This document shows, piece by piece, positions 9,853 through 17,917 of a stretch of DNA of 64,000 bases. How positions within the stretch are numbered: position 1 is the stretch's first letter; each line of letters starts with the position of its first letter. The DNA lies in assembly GCA_946404495.1 (NCBI GenBank), contig CAMJDT010000001.1, positions 25,962 to 89,961 of the forward strand, given 5' to 3'. Made by a program: the position numbers and the translations under genes. This DNA is from an uncultured Bacteroidales bacterium (GTDB taxonomy: Bacteria > Bacteroidota > Bacteroidia > Bacteroidales > Paludibacteraceae). Under the pieces are notes generated by a model. It was not told the origin of the DNA and did no database searches. It was given only the letters and a program-made list of their open reading frames with translations.

Positions 9853-9905
9853 GCCTCATAGGATTCCTAGGACACATAGGATAACCAGTAAAAAAACTAA
9901 AGCAT

Positions 9906-11237
9906 ATGAAAGACTTAAAATTACGACTGATTGTAATGAACTTCCTCGAATTCGCCGTTTGGGGATCGTATCTGGTATGTATTGGTCAGTTCCTCGGCAA
10001 AGTCGGTTGGGGTGACTATATTGCCTGGTTCTACATCTCTCAAGGAGTGGTAAGTATTTTTATGCCGGCTATAATGGGAGCTATTGCGGATAAGTTCATC
10101 CAGCCGCAACGCCTGTTAGGTCTCAGTCATCTCATGGCAGCAGCAGCCATGCTGGTAGCCGCTTGGTTCGGATACCAGGCTACGCTGCAGTACGATGCCA
10201 TCAGCGAGATGCAACCTTTGAGTATTTGGACGATCTTCGTTCCCTACTGCATATCGATTGCCTTCTTTATGCCGACCATCGCGCTGGCCAACACGGTTGC
10301 CTTCGACTTGCTCAAGCGTAACGGCTACGATACGGTCAAGGACTTCCCGCCGATTCGTGTATTCGGTACGGTTGGTTTCATTGCTGCGATGTGGTTTGTG
10401 AATTTCATTCATTGCGGATTGGATCAGGCAGCCCAATTTACCTATATGCAATTGATCATCTGCGGTGCGATCGGTTTGCTGCTTGGTCTGTATGCCTTTA
10501 CGCTGCCGCAATGTCCTCTGCATCAGAACGAAGCCGCAGAAGACGACTCCTTTGTGAAGCGCCTGGGCCTGGATGCCTTCGTACTGTTCAAGGATAAGAA
10601 GATGGCTTTGTTCTTTATCTTCTCGATGCTCTTAGGCGTCAGTCTTCAGATCACCAACGGATATGCTACCTCCTATATCAATAGTTTTGCCGCCTTCTCC
10701 GAGAGTTGGTTTGCGCAGAACCCGACGCTTCTGGTCAGTATATCCCAGATCTGCGAAGCACTCTGTATCTTGCTCATCCCCTTCTGCATGAAGAAATTCG
10801 GTATCAAGAAGGTGATGCTGATGGCTATGTTCGCTTGGTTCCTCCGCTTCGGCTTCTTCGGCATCGGAACGACAGAGACCGTTGGCGGTATCATCTGCCT
10901 GTTCCTCAGCTGCATCGTATACGGTGTCGCCTTCGACTTCTTCAATGTATCGGGTGCACTGTTCGTGGAGAAAGAAGCGCCTATCTCGATGCGAGGCAGT
11001 GCGCAAGGCTTGTTTATGCTCATGACCAACGGTATCGGTGCCTCGGTAGGTACCTGGATTGCCGGTAAGATTGTCATGCACTACTGTTCCTGGCAGGGCG
11101 GCTACCTGGTAGCTCGTCCGGATGTCGCCGGAGGTTGGTTTGCCACCTGGGGAATCTTCGCCCTCTACGCCTTAGTCGTCTGCATCATGTTTGCCATCCT
11201 CTTCAAATACAAACACCAGCCCGAAGAAAGTAAATAA
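9906..11237 (+). CDS. MFS nucleoside permease-like transporter
   Basis: The 443-residue protein is strongly hydrophobic throughout, with about twelve predicted membrane segments. MNFLEFAVWGSYLVCIGQFL at the N-terminus, the following GAIADKF loop and the GSAQGLFMLMTNGIGASVG segment match the nucleoside:H+ symporter (NupG/XapB-type) family of the major facilitator superfamily. Its likely role is uptake of nucleosides across the inner membrane, but substrate cannot be read from the sequence. The 53-bp gap from prfC contains repeated CATAGGATTCCTAGG-like words and no recognisable promoter. The C-terminus is cytoplasmic and charged (KYKHQPEESK). Confidence 0.88.
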   Translation: MKDLKLRLIVMNFLEFAVWGSYLVCIGQFLGKVGWGDYIAWFYISQGVVSIFMPAIMGAIADKFIQPQRLLGLSHLMAAAAMLVAAWFGYQATLQYDAISEMQPLSIWTIFVPYCISIAFFMPTIALANTVAFDLLKRNGYDTVKDFPPIRVFGTVGFIAAMWFVNFIHCGLDQAAQFTYMQLIICGAIGLLLGLYAFTLPQCPLHQNEAAEDDSFVKRLGLDAFVLFKDKKMALFFIFSMLLGVSLQITNGYATSYINSFAAFSESWFAQNPTLLVSISQICEALCILLIPFCMKKFGIKKVMLMAMFAWFLRFGFFGIGTTETVGGIICLFLSCIVYGVAFDFFNVSGALFVEKEAPISMRGSAQGLFMLMTNGIGASVGTWIAGKIVMHYCSWQGGYLVARPDVAGGWFATWGIFALYALVVCIMFAILFKYKHQPEESK

Positions 11238-11238
11238 C

Positions 11239-11287
11239 GGTTAAAGGTTATAGGTTATAGGTTATAGGTTATAGGTTATAGGTTATT
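11239..11287. repeat. Seven tandem copies of a 7-bp unit (GGTTATA)
   Basis: GGTTAAA, five GGTTATA and GGTTATT run without interruption (7 x 7 bp). The array begins one base after the permease stop codon region and its last unit supplies the first bases of the TTG start of gldF. Confidence 0.95.
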
Positions 11288-11957
11288 GTTTGTGTATAGG
11301 AAGGAGTTAGGATATTATTTTGCAACGCCGGTGGCGTATGTCGTCGTCGGTTTGTACTTGCTGGCAGTGAGTCTGTTTCTGTGGGTCATACCGGGTACGT
11401 GGAACGTCGTGGAGTCGGGCTACGCGCAGACGGACGGACTGTTTCAGTTGAGTCCGTGGCTGCTGATGCTGCTCTGCCCTGCCCTGACGATGCGACTCTT
11501 TGCCGAGGAACGGGTCAGCGGTACGTGGAATCTGCTGATCGCGAAGAAAGTCCCCGTTTGGCGCATCGTTGTAAGTAAGTTTCTCGCTGCCTGGACGCTG
11601 ACGGCGATCGCGATACTGCCCTGCGTGGTGCATTTCTTCCTCGTGTCGGGCATCGCCGAACCCGCCGGCAATGTGGACGGCGCCCAGTTTGCAGGCTCGA
11701 TGGCAGGACTGCTGCTGATGAGTCTCAGCTTCACCGCTATCGGTCTCGTAGCCGCGTCCGTCACGCGCAATCAGATCGTCGCCTTTATCCTCGGCGCCGT
11801 CACGTGCTTCATTCTATACTGGATCCTGATTCAGGATCACTACGAAAGCATCTCGCGCGGCGTCATCGACCTCCGCGACCTCCTCTTCTTCCTCTCCGTC
11901 GCCGCCATCGGCATTATCCTAACGATAGTAATTATAGAACGCATCACTCGGAAATGA
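11286..11957 (+). CDS. gldF: GldF-like ABC transporter permease
   Basis: The 223-residue membrane protein has about six hydrophobic segments. The signature FLWVIPGTWNVVESGYAQTDGLFQLSPWLLMLLCPALTMRLFAEER closely follows GldF, the permease associated with gliding motility loci in Flavobacterium and found widely in non-gliding Bacteroidota. The partner genes gldA (ATPase) and gldG are not next to it here, and the exported substrate is unknown. The start is uncertain: TTG 11286 lies inside the tandem repeat, while GTG 11292 is an in-frame alternative two codons later. The stop overlaps the next start by ATGA. Confidence 0.85.
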   Translation: MFVYRKELGYYFATPVAYVVVGLYLLAVSLFLWVIPGTWNVVESGYAQTDGLFQLSPWLLMLLCPALTMRLFAEERVSGTWNLLIAKKVPVWRIVVSKFLAAWTLTAIAILPCVVHFFLVSGIAEPAGNVDGAQFAGSMAGLLLMSLSFTAIGLVAASVTRNQIVAFILGAVTCFILYWILIQDHYESISRGVIDLRDLLFFLSVAAIGIILTIVIIERITRK

Positions 11958-12448
11958 CACGTATCGGCTTACTATCAGACACGCACGGCTACCTCGACCC
12001 GAGGGTACTGGAGCACTTCGCTTGCTGCGACGAGATATGGCACGCCGGCGATATCGGCACCGACATGGTACTGCATCGCCTCAGGGAGTTCCGGCCTACC
12101 CGTGCCGTCTATGGTAACATGGATTCGGGCGATGTGCGCTACTCGCTCAGCGAGTTCTACCGCTTCCGCGTGGAGGATGTCAATGTACTGATGACGCACA
12201 TAGGCGGCTATCCGGGGCATTATAATCCGTGGCTGCTGCCGATGTTCAAGAAGGAGACCCCGCAACTCTTCGTCTGCGGACACAGTCATATCCTCAAAGT
12301 GCAGTACGACCCTGTATGGAAAATGCTCACCATGAATCCCGGCGCAGCCGGCAAACAGGGATGGCAAACGGTGCAGACACTGCTGCGTTTTGCCATCGAC
12401 GGAGCAGAAATCAAGGACTTAGAAGTAATCGAATTGGAAAGAAAATAG
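11954..12448 (+). CDS. YfcE/MJ0936-family metallophosphoesterase
   Basis: The protein has 164 residues. I start it at ATG 11954, which overlaps the gldF stop (ATGA), rather than at the upstream start used in the ORF track, whose extra 50 residues are an out-of-frame reading of gldF. Metal-binding motifs of calcineurin-like phosphoesterases are clear: LLSDTHG, WHAGDIG, VYGNMD, LMTHIG and CGHSH. This small single-domain family (YfcE-like) hydrolyses phosphodiesters in vitro and its physiological substrate is generally unknown. Translational coupling to gldF suggests co-expression but not a shared function. Confidence 0.92.
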   Translation: MTRIGLLSDTHGYLDPRVLEHFACCDEIWHAGDIGTDMVLHRLREFRPTRAVYGNMDSGDVRYSLSEFYRFRVEDVNVLMTHIGGYPGHYNPWLLPMFKKETPQLFVCGHSHILKVQYDPVWKMLTMNPGAAGKQGWQTVQTLLRFAIDGAEIKDLEVIELERK

Positions 12449-12508
12449 CATGTTTTTAATAAAAAGTGTCAAAAAAAGCATAATTATGCTATAAAACATG
12501 CACAAATA

Positions 12509-12540
12509 TTTTCATATTTCAAAAAAAAGTAGTAATTTTG
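12509..12540 (+). promoter_or_regulatory. Probable promoter of the candidate small RNA
   Basis: TAATTTTG at 12533-12540 fits TAnnTTTG. The expected -33 position, 20 bp upstream, reads TTTT instead of TTTG. The spacer (CATATTTCAAAAAAAAGTAG) resembles those of the pheT, ruvA and AraC-gene promoters. No open reading frame follows on this strand. Confidence 0.62.
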
Positions 12541-12546
12541 CGCCGT

Positions 12547-12626
12547 AATCGAAACAACACAATCTTTTTTGTACCTTAAAACAGACTAATACCAGGAAAA
12601 ACAGACGTCGGGAGACGTCTTTTTTC
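12547..12626 (+). ncRNA. Candidate small RNA of about 80 nt
   Basis: A promoter-like element is followed, about 60 bases later, by a perfect terminator, and the genes on both sides do not belong to this unit: the phosphoesterase ends at 12448 and the next gene is on the other strand. The transcript would begin near 12547, contain an A/C-rich single-stranded part (GAAACAACACAATC, ACAGACTAATACCAGG) and end in the terminator. No start codon followed by a meaningful frame is visible. It could also be a remnant leader. No match to a named RNA family can be claimed from reading alone. Confidence 0.5.
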
Positions 12627-12630
12627 TTTT
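12603..12630 (+). terminator. Intrinsic terminator of the candidate small RNA
   Basis: AGACGTC, loop GGGA, GACGTCT forms a perfect 7-bp stem, followed by TTTTTTCTTTT. Confidence 0.88.
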
Positions 12631-12730
12631 CTAGACTACTAGTTCTCTAGTGTACTAGTGTACTAGTGTACTAGTGTACTAGTGCTCTAGTGTACTAGTG
12701 CTCTAGTTCACTAGTGCTCTAGTTCACTAG
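12631..12730. repeat. CTAG-rich array with a 10-bp unit
   Basis: About ten units of the form CTAGTGTACT, CTAGTGCTCT or CTAGTTCACT follow the small RNA terminator directly. CTAG is palindromic, so TAG stops occur on both strands. The TAG stop codon of the minus-strand transporter (12727-12729) is part of the last unit. CTAG is usually a rare tetranucleotide in bacterial genomes, which makes the density striking. Confidence 0.95.
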
Positions 12731-13809
12731 GTCCTCTTGCCGCGAGCGGCAAGAGCGAGTTCGTAGGAGTTGAACAGGTTCTGCCAGATGATATAGGCTG
12801 CGGGAGCGATGACGGACATAGGCGTCAGGTACATCTGCGCCATCCATACGGCGAGCGAGGTGTTCTTCTGTCCGAAAGCCTGCCCGGCTGTGATACGCGA
12901 GATACCGGCCTTGTCGGTAGGAACGGCGGCGGGGTTGATGACGATATCCTTGTAGTCCTTGCCGTGCGAGGAGGCCGGGAAACGGTAGCCGATGAGGTGT
13001 CCGAGTTTGTATTGGACAACGCAGGAGATCATCGCACCTACGCAGAGCAGAACGATCGTCCACATCGAATAGCGCGCGTACCACAAGGTATGCGTCACGC
13101 CGGCCATCAGTACAATGAGCGAACACGCCCACAGATAGAAAGGCATCGAAGCCCAGAAGGGCGTGAGCTGAAACTCATAGTCCTCGCTCAACCGAAAGAC
13201 CGACTCCTTCAATCCGTGCCGCCTTTTCTGCACGGCATTATACCCTATCCTAAGAAGCCAGGCTGCGATAAAGGGACCTAACAAGACAGGCCCTACTTTC
13301 TGCAGAATGAGCCAACCGGCTTCCAGAAACGACATATCCGCCAGGGGATTGACGTACGGGAAAAAGAGCGGCACGATGAGCGAGGTGATGAAATTGGAGA
13401 GCAGCGTAAAGGTCGTGAGGTTCTGGATACTGCCTCCGAGTTTGCCGGCAATGATCGGTGCGGCAGTAGCCGTAGGCATCAGGAAGCAGAGCATCAGTCC
13501 CTGCGCAAGAGCCTGCATATCTACTGCCGGCACCCCCTCTGCGTTGGTCGGCACGGGTAACTGAGACAACGCATTCAGCCCTACCCAGGTGAGAAAGGTG
13601 AGCGCGAGTTGGACGGCGAGCACCACCCAATGCCAGGTGCGGAGCCTGAGGTCCAGGGGATTGATCTTGCAGAAGGTGAAGAAGAGCATCAGGAACAGCA
13701 GCGGTCCCAAGAGGAACTGTACCGGCATGAATAGCGGCCAGAAGACGACGCCAATGAGCATCGAAACCGGCAGGGCATATGCATCTATCTTCTGCTGAAA
13801 GGTGCTCAT
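12727..13809 (-). CDS. Bile acid:sodium symporter (BASS)-family transporter
   Basis: I place the start at ATG 13807-13809 (MSTFQQKIDAYALPVSMLIGVVF), giving 360 residues. This overlaps the upstream dehydrogenase stop by ATGA, whereas the ORF-track start lies inside that gene. About nine to ten hydrophobic segments are visible, with FLMPTATAAPIIAGKLGG and NLTTFTLLSNFITSLIVPLFFP matching the conserved ion-binding core of BASS transporters. The family carries organic anions such as bile salts or 2-keto acids with Na+; substrate is not predictable here. The end of the gene is unusual: its stop codon is contributed by the CTAG repeat array. Confidence 0.85.
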   Translation of the reverse strand: MSTFQQKIDAYALPVSMLIGVVFWPLFMPVQFLLGPLLFLMLFFTFCKINPLDLRLRTWHWVVLAVQLALTFLTWVGLNALSQLPVPTNAEGVPAVDMQALAQGLMLCFLMPTATAAPIIAGKLGGSIQNLTTFTLLSNFITSLIVPLFFPYVNPLADMSFLEAGWLILQKVGPVLLGPFIAAWLLRIGYNAVQKRRHGLKESVFRLSEDYEFQLTPFWASMPFYLWACSLIVLMAGVTHTLWYARYSMWTIVLLCVGAMISCVVQYKLGHLIGYRFPASSHGKDYKDIVINPAAVPTDKAGISRITAGQAFGQKNTSLAVWMAQMYLTPMSVIAPAAYIIWQNLFNSYELALAARGKRT

Positions 13810-14612
13810 TTCTGATTCTTTAAACCGAACATCGGCAACTGTTTCATCGCGAAGTGGACCAACCAATACGGCAGGTGGTTAATGATCGGAACGATGATAT
13901 AGTTCCACGCTCCGGGCATACAGCGCTGCCTTTTGGTGCGGAAGAGCACCTTGAGCGCACGGCGTACGAGGCGTGCGGGCGACATCGTGATGCCTGTGGC
14001 ACGCAGCAGTTTGGCGAACTTTTCGCCAAAGGGAAGGAGCCCCGTGTCGGTCGAGCCGGGCGTGAGGGCCAGCACATGGATGCCGTAGGGACGCAGCTCG
14101 AAGTTGAGCGCCTTACTAAAGGAGAGCACGTAGGCCTTGGTCGCGTTGTAGCACACGATACTCGGCATCGCCATCCAGGCCGACATCGATGACATATTGA
14201 GTATATAGCCTTTTCTTCGCGCACGCATATCGCTGCCGAAGAGTTGCGTGAGTTTGGTCAGAGCAATCATATGCAGCATCAGCATCGTTTCGGTCTTCTG
14301 AATCGGTGTGTCGAAGAAGGGTTGGAAGATGAGCATACCGGCATTGTTGATCAGCACCTCTACGTGCATGTCGCGCTGACGGGCATAGTCGTAGATCTGC
14401 TCCGCGGCATCGGCGGCTGCCATATTAAGGCACATGGACTCCGTGAGGACATTATAGGTCTCTTTTATCTCGCGGGCGAGCTCAGCGAGTTCCTTCTCCT
14501 GGTTAGAGACGAGATAGAGGTTATAGTGGTAGTCGCGGGCGAGCGCGATCGCATACCGGCGTCCGATACCGCCGGAGGCGCCGGTAATGAGTGCCCAAGG
14601 ATGAGTAGTCAT
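13806..14612 (-). CDS. Short-chain dehydrogenase/reductase
   Basis: The 268-residue protein is a classical SDR. The cofactor-binding TGASGGIG is at about 10-17, NNAG at about 89-92, the catalytic Ser in MSSMS near 141-145, and YNATK supplies the Tyr and Lys. The C-terminal part has a hydrophobic stretch (WNYIIVPIINHLPYWLVHFAM), as in SDR members that associate with membranes or lipid substrates. The reaction is NAD(P)-dependent alcohol/ketone interconversion of an unknown substrate. It is separated by 3 bp from the HAD gene and overlaps the transporter gene, so the three are almost certainly one operon. Confidence 0.9.
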   Translation of the reverse strand: MTTHPWALITGASGGIGRRYAIALARDYHYNLYLVSNQEKELAELAREIKETYNVLTESMCLNMAAADAAEQIYDYARQRDMHVEVLINNAGMLIFQPFFDTPIQKTETMLMLHMIALTKLTQLFGSDMRARRKGYILNMSSMSAWMAMPSIVCYNATKAYVLSFSKALNFELRPYGIHVLALTPGSTDTGLLPFGEKFAKLLRATGITMSPARLVRRALKVLFRTKRQRCMPGAWNYIIVPIINHLPYWLVHFAMKQLPMFGLKNQK

Positions 14613-14615
14613 ATA

Positions 14616-15272
14616 TTATGATAGTTGGATGAGTTGTCTAAGTTGGTTACGCCAGGAGCTATCCGTAGCGTGGATAGTGAGGAAGCCGTGACGGCGTCCC
14701 TCTTCGATATTAGCCGGGAGGTCGTCTATATAGACGGTCTGAGCGGGCAGGATGCCGGCCTCGCGGATGACTTGCTCGTAGCAGCGCGGGTCGGGTTTCG
14801 AAAGGTGCATCTCATTGGAGAAGAAGAGATGTCTGGGTTCGTAGCCCTGACGGAAGCCTTCGTCCAAGGCATGCAGTTCGGGGCAATGCGTTTGTACCCA
14901 ATCGACGTGCATGGCGTTGATGTTACTGAGTACATAGATTTGGTAGCCGGCGGCGTTAAGGTCGCGCAGCAGCTGTTTGTTCTCGTCGCTGATGCCGAGC
15001 AGCATCGCGTGCCAGGCCTCAATGACGTCGTCCTCCGTTGTGCCCTCGCGGCAGACGGAGAGGATCGTATCGATGAATTCGCGGGTGGAGATCGTGCCGA
15101 CCTGATAGCGATCAATCAGAAGGGAGTCATGTCCGCCGAGCAGTCCCTGCGCCGTGATCGGCGACGAGGCATCCTCCGTCCGGACAATACGGCGGAAGGC
15201 TTCGATGGTGCGCCTTACGTCCAGGTCCACCAACACACCACCCAAATCAAAAAGTATATTCTTTATAGTCAT
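14616..15272 (-). CDS. HAD-family phosphatase (YihX-like)
   Basis: The 218 residues carry HAD motif I as FDLGGVLVDLD, motif II as VLSNINAMH, the motif III lysine in HLSKPDPRCYEQV and motif IV as VYIDDLPANIEEG. The sequence follows the HAD-IA subgroup that includes YihX, which dephosphorylates alpha-D-glucose 1-phosphate and similar sugar phosphates. It is the first gene of a tight three-gene minus-strand operon with an SDR and a BASS transporter. No clear TAnnTTTG promoter is visible in the 74 bp before it. Confidence 0.9.
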   Translation of the reverse strand: MTIKNILFDLGGVLVDLDVRRTIEAFRRIVRTEDASSPITAQGLLGGHDSLLIDRYQVGTISTREFIDTILSVCREGTTEDDVIEAWHAMLLGISDENKQLLRDLNAAGYQIYVLSNINAMHVDWVQTHCPELHALDEGFRQGYEPRHLFFSNEMHLSKPDPRCYEQVIREAGILPAQTVYIDDLPANIEEGRRHGFLTIHATDSSWRNQLRQLIQLS

Positions 15273-15295
15273 TTTCTGTTGTGAGAGGGCGTAAA

Positions 15296-15320
15296 GAGAG
15301 GTGCGCAGGGCGCACCTCTC
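15296..15320 (-). terminator. Terminator after the Sus-type operon
   Basis: GAGAGGTGCGC, loop of 3, GCGCACCTCTC is a perfect 11-bp stem. On the minus strand only TTT follows, so the U-tract is weak. It lies 27 bp beyond the stop of the last operon gene. Confidence 0.7.
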
Positions 15321-15346
15321 AATACTACGATTGTTGTGAGTTAGGA

Positions 15347-16174
15347 TTACTCCGCACCTTCTTCCTCTTCGGGATCGATGTTGAACTCGTGATAGTAGGT
15401 CTCGCCGTCAAATACAGCGTTGTCACCTTGTGCCCACTCACCGTTGTAGATCACCTTGTACTCGAAGTTCTTGGGATAAGCACCCGTCCAGCTCCAAGTG
15501 TCCTTTTCAGCGTCGTAGGTCATCTCACGGTCAGAGTCGCCCCAGCCTTTGTCCTCGAAGTTACCGGTGAAGATGCAAACATCATCAGCAGTATACTCGC
15601 GGTCCAGGATCTTAACCTCGAAGGTACCGGTACCTGCAGGAATAGCCTCAGCGCAGGGGTTGGTAGCCCAACCGGTGCTGGTAGCGAATACAACAGTAGC
15701 GGAAGCGTCGAATTTGAACTTCTGCTCACCACCGTTCTCCTCGATGATCTCATAGCCGTCACCATCCAGAACGGTAACGGAGTTCTTAGCCCACTGATAG
15801 CTCCAGTTGAACGTTTCGCCATCCAGTTGCACAGCCTTACCTTCGGGCTCCAGTTCATCGGTAGCAGCGTCGATAACAACCATATACCAGTTGCCCTCTA
15901 CTTGCTCGAACTTAGCGTAGTTGCCATCCCAGCGAGCCGAATCGCCTTCACCAAAATTGTAGTTACCTGCGAATACAACGTCGTTGCAGGGAGCAACCTC
16001 GAAGTTAACAACAAGGATCACCTTGCCGGCGATAGCCTCTACTTCGGGCATATCCTCAGTAGCAGTGGAGTCACCACCCGGAACAACGGGAGTCGGAGTC
16101 GGTTCGGGGTTTTTCTTGCAACCTACCATAGCAACGGTAGCGATAGCCATCATGGCCAAAAAGAATTTTTTCAT
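15347..16174 (-). CDS. SusE/SusF-position surface lipoprotein
   Basis: The 275-residue protein starts with MKKFFLAMMAIATVAMVGC, a lipoprotein signal with lipobox MVGC, and a Pro/Thr linker (KKNPEPTPTPVVPGG). Two similar beta-rich modules follow: CNDVVFAGNYNFGEGDSARW at about 65-85 and ADDVCIFTGNFEDKGWGDSD at about 195-215, each followed by aromatic-rich text (WYMVVID, WSWTGAYPKNFEYKVIYNG). Such repeated Trp-rich modules fit a glycan-binding lipoprotein like SusE or SusF. It is the last gene after SusC and SusD in one operon. The C-terminus is acidic (DPEEEEGAE). It is identified mainly by position and not by clear homology. Confidence 0.65.
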   Translation of the reverse strand: MKKFFLAMMAIATVAMVGCKKNPEPTPTPVVPGGDSTATEDMPEVEAIAGKVILVVNFEVAPCNDVVFAGNYNFGEGDSARWDGNYAKFEQVEGNWYMVVIDAATDELEPEGKAVQLDGETFNWSYQWAKNSVTVLDGDGYEIIEENGGEQKFKFDASATVVFATSTGWATNPCAEAIPAGTGTFEVKILDREYTADDVCIFTGNFEDKGWGDSDREMTYDAEKDTWSWTGAYPKNFEYKVIYNGEWAQGDNAVFDGETYYHEFNIDPEEEEGAE

Positions 16175-16229
16175 AAATCTTTTTTTTTAAGTTTGTTTGT
16201 TTTTGTTAATAAATTGGGTTATATAAGAA

Positions 16230-16243
16230 GTGTCTTCTGACAC
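16230..16243 (-). terminator. Weak hairpin between susD and the lipoprotein gene
   Basis: On the minus strand GTGTC, loop AGAA, GACAC is followed by TTCTTATA. It may cause partial termination or processing that lowers expression of the last operon gene. Confidence 0.35.
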
Positions 16244-16255
16244 GTTCTGTCTTTA

Positions 16256-17893
16256 TTAGTAACCGATCTCTGCGTTGATGGTACGCAGGTTGGGGTTAGC
16301 GGTCTCGTCAGCAGCGGGGATAGGATATACGTTGTAGCGCTTATCCATAGCCTTAGCGGCATCACCGGAGTTCTTACCACCGCGGCCTTCCCAGTTGTAG
16401 TCAGCCGTTTCGCCGGCGAACTTACCGAAGCGGACGAGGTCGGTACGACGACGACCCTCGAACCAGAACTCGCGGCTCCACTCGTCGAGCAGGAAGTCGA
16501 GATCGATGGTGAAGGGAGTCGTGTTGTGAGCACGGTCGCGCAGTTTCTGGATAGCCTGCTCTGCAGTCAGCGAGCCGGCAGCGCCGCCACGATATACAGC
16601 CTCAGCGTAGGTCATATAGGCCTCAGCCACACGGAAGAACGGGATATCCGTCTCCGGCCAGTTCGGCTCACCTACAGGCGATACGAAGTCGTTGGGCGTG
16701 GGAGAGGTGGAATACACTCCCGTCCATTTCAGACCGGCCCAGCTGGTGTAGAAGTCAGCCTCCTGCTTACCGCTAAGGGACCAGGTGCTGGTCGTAGAGT
16801 CGCAGTCGGAGCAGAGGATAGCGCGGTCGTCACCTAAGAGAGCCGGCATATGGAACTCGTCGGCCAGTACGGTGGGAGCCGTCAGAGGATCTACCCACTG
16901 ATATACGAACTCGGGCGAGGTACGGAAGCACGACCAGGAGTCGGTCGAACCGCTCGGGATGAACTTAGCATCACGCATTGCGCAGATGAGGAAGCGTGCA
17001 CCACCCCACGATTGCGTCTGAATAGCATTCTGCGAGATGAAGAAGATAGCCTCGTCTTGTGCACCATTGACATCGTTATCACCCATAAACAGCATCTGAT
17101 AAGCCGAGTACATACCTACGGACGTCTCGTGCAGTTTGTAAGGCGAGTTGATGAGTTTGGATGCATACTCGGCAGCCTTGGTCCATTGCGGAGTACCGGT
17201 ATAGACCTCGGCGTTGAGATACATACGCATCAGGATTACCCAAGCAGCAGCCTGGTCCAGACGATATTTCGTGATACGGCTACCGGCAGCGGGCAGTTGG
17301 GTCTCCAGGTCCAAGCACTCACGCTCCAACCAGGTGAACAACTCCTGACGGCTGACAGGCATCGGGTTATCTACGGATACCACCTCTACGAGGGGCACCT
17401 TGTAGAACATATCCAGCAGGTAGTAGTAGTTGATGGCACGGATCATACGAGCCTCATAGTACTGCTGCGCGGTCTTGGTGTCGGAGAGATTGTCCTTCAC
17501 CTGCGACATAAAGTGGTTGCAGAGCGTGATATCGAAATAGAGACGATAGTAGAGACCTGCTACCAGGGCGTTGGACTTATCCCACGTCATCGAGCGGATG
17601 TCGGACAGTCCTACGTCGTTCCAAATCCACCAACCTTCATCGGTCGGGAACTCGTTCAACTCCCACAGCATACGATAGAAAGCAGAGGTACCTTCGTCGA
17701 TACCGTCCACATCACCGTCACCGTCCGGACCCTTCTGACCGGTCACGGCGAAGGTGGCATACAGTTTGGTGAACACACCGTCCTGATCGAATTCCGTATT
17801 GGTATTGGGATCCGTAGGCGTTCTATCCAGCGAGCAGGAAGCAAAGCCTAACATGAGCAAGGCGCTTGCAAAAAATATACTAACTTTTTTCAT
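16256..17893 (-). CDS. SusD/RagB-family glycan-binding lipoprotein
   Basis: The 545-residue protein has a lipoprotein signal (MKKVSIFFASALLMLGFASC) and the features of SusD proteins: an alpha-helical TPR-like part with YYRLYFDITLCNHFMSQV and EARMIRAINYYYLLDMFYKVPLV, and a C-terminal region with LRDRAHN and DFLLDEWSREFWFEGRRRTDLVRFGKF. SusD caps the extracellular face of the SusC transporter and captures oligosaccharides. The WDKSNALVAGLYYRLYFDIT segment recalls the starch-type SusD of Bacteroides. It follows susC by 24 bp. The upstream SLC45-type transporter supports alpha-glucan as the substrate. Confidence 0.96.
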   Translation of the reverse strand: MKKVSIFFASALLMLGFASCSLDRTPTDPNTNTEFDQDGVFTKLYATFAVTGQKGPDGDGDVDGIDEGTSAFYRMLWELNEFPTDEGWWIWNDVGLSDIRSMTWDKSNALVAGLYYRLYFDITLCNHFMSQVKDNLSDTKTAQQYYEARMIRAINYYYLLDMFYKVPLVEVVSVDNPMPVSRQELFTWLERECLDLETQLPAAGSRITKYRLDQAAAWVILMRMYLNAEVYTGTPQWTKAAEYASKLINSPYKLHETSVGMYSAYQMLFMGDNDVNGAQDEAIFFISQNAIQTQSWGGARFLICAMRDAKFIPSGSTDSWSCFRTSPEFVYQWVDPLTAPTVLADEFHMPALLGDDRAILCSDCDSTTSTWSLSGKQEADFYTSWAGLKWTGVYSTSPTPNDFVSPVGEPNWPETDIPFFRVAEAYMTYAEAVYRGGAAGSLTAEQAIQKLRDRAHNTTPFTIDLDFLLDEWSREFWFEGRRRTDLVRFGKFAGETADYNWEGRGGKNSGDAAKAMDKRYNVYPIPAADETANPNLRTINAEIGY

Positions 17894-17917
17894 AATAGCA
17901 TCCTGTTTTAGCGGTTA

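Noticed and set aside
11804-11953. 50-residue N-terminal extension of the phosphoesterase ORF
   Set aside because: The extension lies in gldF out of frame, and the ATG at 11954 has the usual ATGA overlap and starts at the first conserved strand.
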